Shown here piece after piece: positions 60,177 through 64,000 of a DNA stretch of 64,000 nt (positions are counted from its first letter, which is position 1; each line of letters starts with the position of its first letter). Location: contig CAZYQI010000013.1 of the NCBI GenBank assembly GCA_964649745.1, positions 21,799 to 85,798 on the forward strand, written 5' to 3'. Origin of the DNA: CAZEHS01 sp964649745. GTDB lineage: Bacteria > Bacillota > Clostridia > Peptostreptococcales > Acidaminobacteraceae. The position numbers and the translations under genes are program-made. The notes beneath the pieces are model-generated. The model worked only from the letters and a program-made list of their open reading frames with translations. It made no database searches and was not told where the DNA came from.

Positions 60177-61076
60177 ATGACTTTTGAAGTCTTTTTGCAG
60201 CATATGGCAAACGGCATATCCCTTGGAAGTCTTTACGCACTTCTGGCCATTGGCTACACCATGGTATACGGGATTCTTCGCCTGATCAATTTTGCCCATG
60301 GAGAAATTTTCATGGTGGGTACGTATGCAGCCTTCTACCTGATGACATCTACATTTTTGTCGATGCCATGGTATGCAGCTGTCATTATTGCGATCATTGC
60401 TACCGTCATTTTCGGCATCATGGTAGAAAAGCTGGCGTATTCTCCGCTTCGGAATCAACCTAGGATTTCAGTCATGATCTCTGCGATCGGCGTTTCTTTT
60501 CTTCTTCAAAACCTGGGAGTCGTTGTTTTTGGGGGCAGACCCAAAGCCTTCCCTGTACCGGATATCTTCAGCAATATTGTACATATCGGCAATATTTCAA
60601 TTGTCAGCATAACGTTCTACATTCCGATTTTCACATTAATTCTGCTGGCAATTCTTATGTTCATTATCAACAAGACAAAAACAGGGATGGCCATGCGTGC
60701 CGTATCAAAGGACTATGAAGCCTCCCGATTAATGGCTATCGATGTAAACAAGATCATATCCATCACCTTCGGAATAGGATCCGCCCTTGCCTGTCTGGGA
60801 GGGATTATGTATGCGTTCAAATACACGCAGCTGCTTCCTACCATGGGCCTGATGCCGGGTCTGAAGTGCTTTATCGCTGCAGTTGTGGGCGGTATCGGAG
60901 ATATCCGTGGTGCTGTACTGGGTGGATTTCTGCTGGGTCTTTCGGAAATTCTGCTGGTCGCGTTTTTCCCGGCCCTCACCGGATATCGTGACGCCTTTGC
61001 GTTTGTCCTGCTGATTGTGATCCTGCTGGTGAAACCCAATGGTCTCATGGGTCAAAATATGACGGAGAAGGTGTAA
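60177..61076 (+). CDS. livH: Branched-chain amino-acid ABC transporter permease LivH
   Basis: A 299-aa polytopic permease with about eight membrane helices. It starts FEVFLQHMANGISLGSLYALLAIGYTMVYGILRLINFAHG (in outline) and has the EAA-like AFKYTQLLPTMG and GGIGDIRGAVLGGFLLGL motifs near the C-terminus. The start at 60177 is preceded by GGGGGAAAAAA. Longer upstream frame rejected. Forms a heterodimer with LivM. Confidence 0.93.
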   Translation: MTFEVFLQHMANGISLGSLYALLAIGYTMVYGILRLINFAHGEIFMVGTYAAFYLMTSTFLSMPWYAAVIIAIIATVIFGIMVEKLAYSPLRNQPRISVMISAIGVSFLLQNLGVVVFGGRPKAFPVPDIFSNIVHIGNISIVSITFYIPIFTLILLAILMFIINKTKTGMAMRAVSKDYEASRLMAIDVNKIISITFGIGSALACLGGIMYAFKYTQLLPTMGLMPGLKCFIAAVVGGIGDIRGAVLGGFLLGLSEILLVAFFPALTGYRDAFAFVLLIVILLVKPNGLMGQNMTEKV

Positions 61077-61079
61077 CAT

Positions 61080-62150
61080 ATGAAGATTCAGAAACGGGAT
61101 CTGATACTCTATGGTGTCCTTCTGGCAATAACGTTAGCTGGCCTGGCCTTTGCCGATGCGACAATGGATAATTACAAAATGAGGATTTTGAATCTTTGCG
61201 GGATATACATCATCCTGGCTCTCAGCATGAATCTCATTAATGGATTTACGGGTTTGTTTTCCCTTGGACACGCAGGTTTTATGGCCATTGGAGCATATGT
61301 TTCGGTGCTGTTTACCCTGACACAGCAGCAGAAACAGATGAACTTCTTTCTGGAGCCGATCTACGAACCTCTTTTAAAACTGTCCCTGCCGGAGCCCGTG
61401 GGTTTTCCGGTGGCGCTTTTAATGGGTACCTTGGCTGCGGGCCTTTTGGCCTGGATTATAGGAGCTCCGATCCTTCGCCTGAAGGATGACTATCTGGCCA
61501 TTGCCACCCTGGGTTTCAGCGAAATTATCCGCGTTGTTCTGACCAATACCCAGAATATCTCTAATGGAGCCCTGGGCCTTAAGGGGATCAGCAACTACAC
61601 CAATGTGTGGTGGAGCTGGGGCCTTGCCATTGCCACCATCATCTTTATGATTTTTCTTATAAAAAGCAGCTACGGTCGGGCATTGAAGGCTATCCGCGAG
61701 GATGAGATAGCGGCAGAAGCAATGGGAATCAACATATTCAAACATAAGACCATGGCATTTGTCATCGGCTGTGCCTTAGCGGGACTGGGCGGCGGTCTGT
61801 TGGCTCATCTCATCGGCACCATCGACCCTATGATGTTCCGTTTCGTGCTGACGTTCAACATTCTCCTCATCGTTGTATTAGGAGGAATTGGCAGCACAAC
61901 GGGAAATGTCATCTCAGCAATCGTTGTAACGGTTTTGATGGAACAGATGCGGTTCCTGGATCAGGCCATCAACCTGGGCTTTATGGAAACCCCGGCGATA
62001 CCGGGTCTGCGGATGGTGGTGTTCTCAGTAATGCTTATGGCTGTTATCCTCTTCTATCCCAAAGGCCTCATGGGTCAGGCGGAATTCAGTTGGGACAAAT
62101 TATTGAGCGGACGTTACTTTAAAAAGACCGGCATGAAGAAAAGTGCTTAA
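61080..62150 (+). CDS. livM: Branched-chain amino-acid ABC transporter permease LivM
   Basis: A 356-aa polytopic permease: NLINGFTGLFSLGHAGFMAIGAY near helix 2-3, and GALGLKGI, then GRALKAIREDEIAAEAMGIN as the EAA-type loop. Starts 3 nt after the livH stop. Second membrane half of the transporter. Confidence 0.93.
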   Translation: MKIQKRDLILYGVLLAITLAGLAFADATMDNYKMRILNLCGIYIILALSMNLINGFTGLFSLGHAGFMAIGAYVSVLFTLTQQQKQMNFFLEPIYEPLLKLSLPEPVGFPVALLMGTLAAGLLAWIIGAPILRLKDDYLAIATLGFSEIIRVVLTNTQNISNGALGLKGISNYTNVWWSWGLAIATIIFMIFLIKSSYGRALKAIREDEIAAEAMGINIFKHKTMAFVIGCALAGLGGGLLAHLIGTIDPMMFRFVLTFNILLIVVLGGIGSTTGNVISAIVVTVLMEQMRFLDQAINLGFMETPAIPGLRMVVFSVMLMAVILFYPKGLMGQAEFSWDKLLSGRYFKKTGMKKSA

Positions 62151-62164
62151 AAGGATGTGATGCC

Positions 62165-62926
62165 ATGTCGATACTGAAAACAGATAAGATCACCATGTGT
62201 TTCGGCGGCCTCACAGCCGTGTCGGAATTAAGTCTGGAAGTGAAAAAAAATCAGATCGTTGGTCTCATAGGCCCCAATGGAGCAGGTAAGACCACGGCCT
62301 TCAATATGATAACAGGGGTATACCGTCCCACAGGAGGATCGGTTTCTTCCGAGGGAAGGGACATCACCGGAAGCAAGCCCCATGAGATCACATCCCTGGG
62401 GATCGCCAGAACCTTTCAGAACATCCGCCTTTTCAAGGAACTGACGGTTCTTGACAATGTCATGATTGCCAACCATCTCCGAATCAAATCCGGTTTGTTT
62501 TCCGCTGTATGCCGAACTCCCAGCTACATGAAAGAAGAAAAAGCCTTTCATGAAAAGTCCATGGCGCTTTTGGATGCCGTGGGATTGGTGGATCTGAAGG
62601 ACGAGCTGTCAACGAACCTGCCCTATGGCAAGCAGCGCAAACTGGAAATTGCCAGAGCCCTGGCTACGGATCCCAAGATACTTCTGTTGGACGAACCGGC
62701 AGCCGGGATGAATCCCCAGGAATCCCATGATCTTATGGGATTTATCCATGAGATAAGGGATCGGTTCGATCTTTCCATCCTGATGATAGAACACCACATG
62801 AAGGTGGTCATGGGGATCTGCGAGCATATCTACGTGCTGGATTATGGGGTTACCATCGCGGAAGGGAACCCCTCAGAGATACAAAATAACCCTAAAGTTA
62901 TTGAAGCCTATCTGGGAGTGGAGTAG
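62165..62926 (+). CDS. livG: Branched-chain amino-acid ABC transporter ATPase LivG
   Basis: A 253-aa ATPase: Walker A GPNGAGKTT, a signature variant LPYGKQRKLEIARAL, Walker B ILLLDEPAAGMN and the LivG family's PxNPxE end. Starts 14 nt after livM. Powers import with LivF. Confidence 0.95.
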   Translation: MSILKTDKITMCFGGLTAVSELSLEVKKNQIVGLIGPNGAGKTTAFNMITGVYRPTGGSVSSEGRDITGSKPHEITSLGIARTFQNIRLFKELTVLDNVMIANHLRIKSGLFSAVCRTPSYMKEEKAFHEKSMALLDAVGLVDLKDELSTNLPYGKQRKLEIARALATDPKILLLDEPAAGMNPQESHDLMGFIHEIRDRFDLSILMIEHHMKVVMGICEHIYVLDYGVTIAEGNPSEIQNNPKVIEAYLGVE

Positions 62927-62928
62927 CC

Positions 62929-63633
62929 ATGCTGAAAATAAACGATTTGAATGTATACTACGGTGGAATCCACGCCCTCCGCGGCGTATCCATGCATGTC
63001 CCGGAGGGGAAGATAATAAGTCTCATCGGGGCAAACGGTGCAGGAAAGAGCACCACCCTGCGTACCATCATGGGCCTTGAGAAGCCACGGGAAGGCAAGG
63101 TCCTTTATAGGGATAAGGATATTACAGGCCAAAAGACCACCGATATCGTAAAAAGCGGAATCGTTCTGGTTCCGGAAGGGCGGAGAATTTTTCCCAACCT
63201 GACAGTGAAGGAAAATCTCATCCTTGGGGCTTACTGCCGAAATGACAAAGATCAGATTTTAAAGGATATGCAGTGGGTGTATGAGCTGTTTCCAAGACTG
63301 AAGGAAAGAGAATGGCAGAAGGCGGGTACCATGTCCGGGGGTGAGCAGCAGATGCTGGCCGTTGGCAGGGGTCTGATGACGGTGCCGAAGGTCATGATGA
63401 TGGATGAGCCGTCCCTGGGCCTTGCGCCCCTCATTGTAAAGGATATCTTCTCTATTATTAAAGAGATCAATCGACGGGGGGTAACCATACTGCTGATTGA
63501 GCAGAATGCCAAGGCGGCCCTGGAGGTTTCGGATTACGCCTATGTTCTTGAAACCGGGAACGTTGTTCTGGAAGGTTCCGGGCAGGAGTTATTGGTCAAT
63601 GAAGAAGTGAAAAAGGCGTATCTAGGGGCGTAG
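62929..63633 (+). CDS. livF: Branched-chain amino-acid ABC transporter ATPase LivF
   Basis: A 234-aa ATPase: Walker A GANGAGKST, signature MSGGEQQMLAVGRGL, Walker B VMMMDEPSLGLAP and the LivF-typical VPEGRRIFPNLTVKENL. Starts 2 nt after livG. Last gene of the operon, with a strong terminator. Confidence 0.95.
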   Translation: MLKINDLNVYYGGIHALRGVSMHVPEGKIISLIGANGAGKSTTLRTIMGLEKPREGKVLYRDKDITGQKTTDIVKSGIVLVPEGRRIFPNLTVKENLILGAYCRNDKDQILKDMQWVYELFPRLKEREWQKAGTMSGGEQQMLAVGRGLMTVPKVMMMDEPSLGLAPLIVKDIFSIIKEINRRGVTILLIEQNAKAALEVSDYAYVLETGNVVLEGSGQELLVNEEVKKAYLGA

Positions 63634-63645
63634 CCCTTGCTAAAG

Positions 63646-63681
63646 CGGGGTTCTCATGTAAAAATGAGAACCCGTTTTTTT
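63646..63681 (+). terminator. Terminator after the liv operon
   Basis: Stem GGGTTCTCAT / ATGAGAACCC with a GTAAAA loop, followed by seven T's. Confidence 0.9.
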
Positions 63682-63801
63682 AAGTTACCGTTCGGAAAAG
63701 AAAAGAAAAACAAGCTTTATTCACCGGTTTATGTGGAGCAAAGAGGCTAAACCCTGTGTTTTGAACGGTTTGATGGTTTTAAAAGAAAATGAGAAAAACC
63801 C

Positions 63802-63831
63802 TTGACGGCACCCCCGGCCAGATGGTATTAT
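63802..63831 (+). promoter_or_regulatory. rRNA operon promoter
   Basis: TTGACG (-35, 63802-63807), 18-nt spacer, TATTAT (-10, 63826-63831). An A-rich UP-element-like stretch lies just upstream (63781-63800). About 130 nt of leader precede 16S rRNA. The rest of this gap (63682-63780) shows nothing I can name. Confidence 0.8.
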
Positions 63832-63971
63832 AACTAAGTCGCCGCGAGACAGTCGCTTGAAAATGAGTGTACAGGCCGCGTTGATGTGAATAACTGGAGA
63901 TTGAAAACTGAACAATCCAAGACGAAATTAAAGCAGTAAAATTATTAGTCAGCAATGACTGAAACCGGATT

Positions 63972-64000
63972 AAACTGAAGAGTTTGATCCTGGCTCAGGA
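63972..64000 (+). rRNA. rrs: 16S ribosomal RNA, 5' end only
   Basis: The window ends within the first bases of 16S rRNA. AGAGTTTGATCCTGGCTCAG (63979-63998) is the universal 5' region; the mature 5' end is placed about 63972 by comparison with the E. coli start. An rRNA operon this near oriC is usual. Confidence 0.95.

Noticed and set aside
1..64000. CRISPR arrays, insertion sequences or prophage genes
   Set aside because: No evenly spaced direct repeats, transposases, integrases or phage structural genes were seen; the window is core chromosomal sequence.

Overview
The window looks like the replication-origin region of an anaerobic, low-to-moderate GC member of the Firmicutes, class Clostridia. 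The reasons are the gene order rnpA-rpmH | oriC | dnaA-dnaN-yaaA-recF-gyrB-gyrA, the Bacillus/Clostridium-type left arm (jag, yidC, mnmE, mnmG, rsmG, soj, spo0J; tadA, SRP RNA, dnaX, ybaB, recR; rpsF, ssb, rpsR, gdpP, rplI, dnaB, purA), an [FeFe]-hydrogenase operon and selenium-metabolism genes. I cannot name the genus.

Layout. Positions 1-1309 hold the end of a DnaD-like gene and a DnaC/DnaI-type helicase loader (+), converging on purA through a shared terminator. From about 1.4 to 40.3 kb almost everything is on the minus strand. In order of rising coordinate: purA, a BirA-boxed bioY, a DUF1858 protein, a GNAT acetyltransferase, dnaB, a transglutaminase/DUF58/MoxR trio, rplI-gdpP, rpsR-ssb-rpsF, a PLP aminotransferase, and a long run with selenium/molybdenum-hydroxylase accessory genes (DUF951, DUF3343, yedF, cvpA, DUF5711, mocA-like, yqeC). 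Next come an rRNA methyltransferase, an EcsC protein, a hybrid kinase, recR, ybaB, dnaX, SRP RNA, tRNA-Ser, tadA and tRNA-Arg. They are followed by a four-gene module of unknown function (26.2-28.5 kb), a degenerate bacterial enhancer-binding protein, a lipid kinase, parB/parA with two perfect parS sites, rsmG, mnmG, mnmE, jag, yidC, yidD, rnpA and rpmH.

The origin is bipartite: DnaA boxes lie both upstream of dnaA (40.5-40.85 kb) and between dnaA and dnaN (42.2-42.4 kb). The second part also has a DnaA-trio and an AT-rich unwinding region. Transcription switches from mainly minus to mainly plus here, so most genes are co-oriented with the forks leaving oriC.

The right arm (+) has dnaA to gyrA, then rex and a LysR regulator, an electron-bifurcating-type [FeFe] hydrogenase operon (NuoE-like, NuoF-like, HydA, small 2Fe-2S protein), an rsbV-rsbW-sigB-type switch, trpS (the only minus gene here), a branched-chain amino-acid ABC transporter (livJHMGF), and an rRNA promoter with the first bases of 16S rRNA at the window edge.

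The most interesting part is the 26.2-28.5 kb module. Two tandem paralogous proteins have an N-terminal MerR-like HTH and a long coiled coil (an architecture like RacA). They are encoded with an acidic coiled-coil protein and a membrane-anchored OmpA-like peptidoglycan-binding protein, only a few kb from parS and oriC. This layout suggests, as inference only, a DNA-to-envelope tethering system. Next to it is an enhancer-binding-protein homologue that lacks the GAFTGA loop and the Walker-B glutamate, with a cluster of 17-bp dyad repeats at its 3' end.
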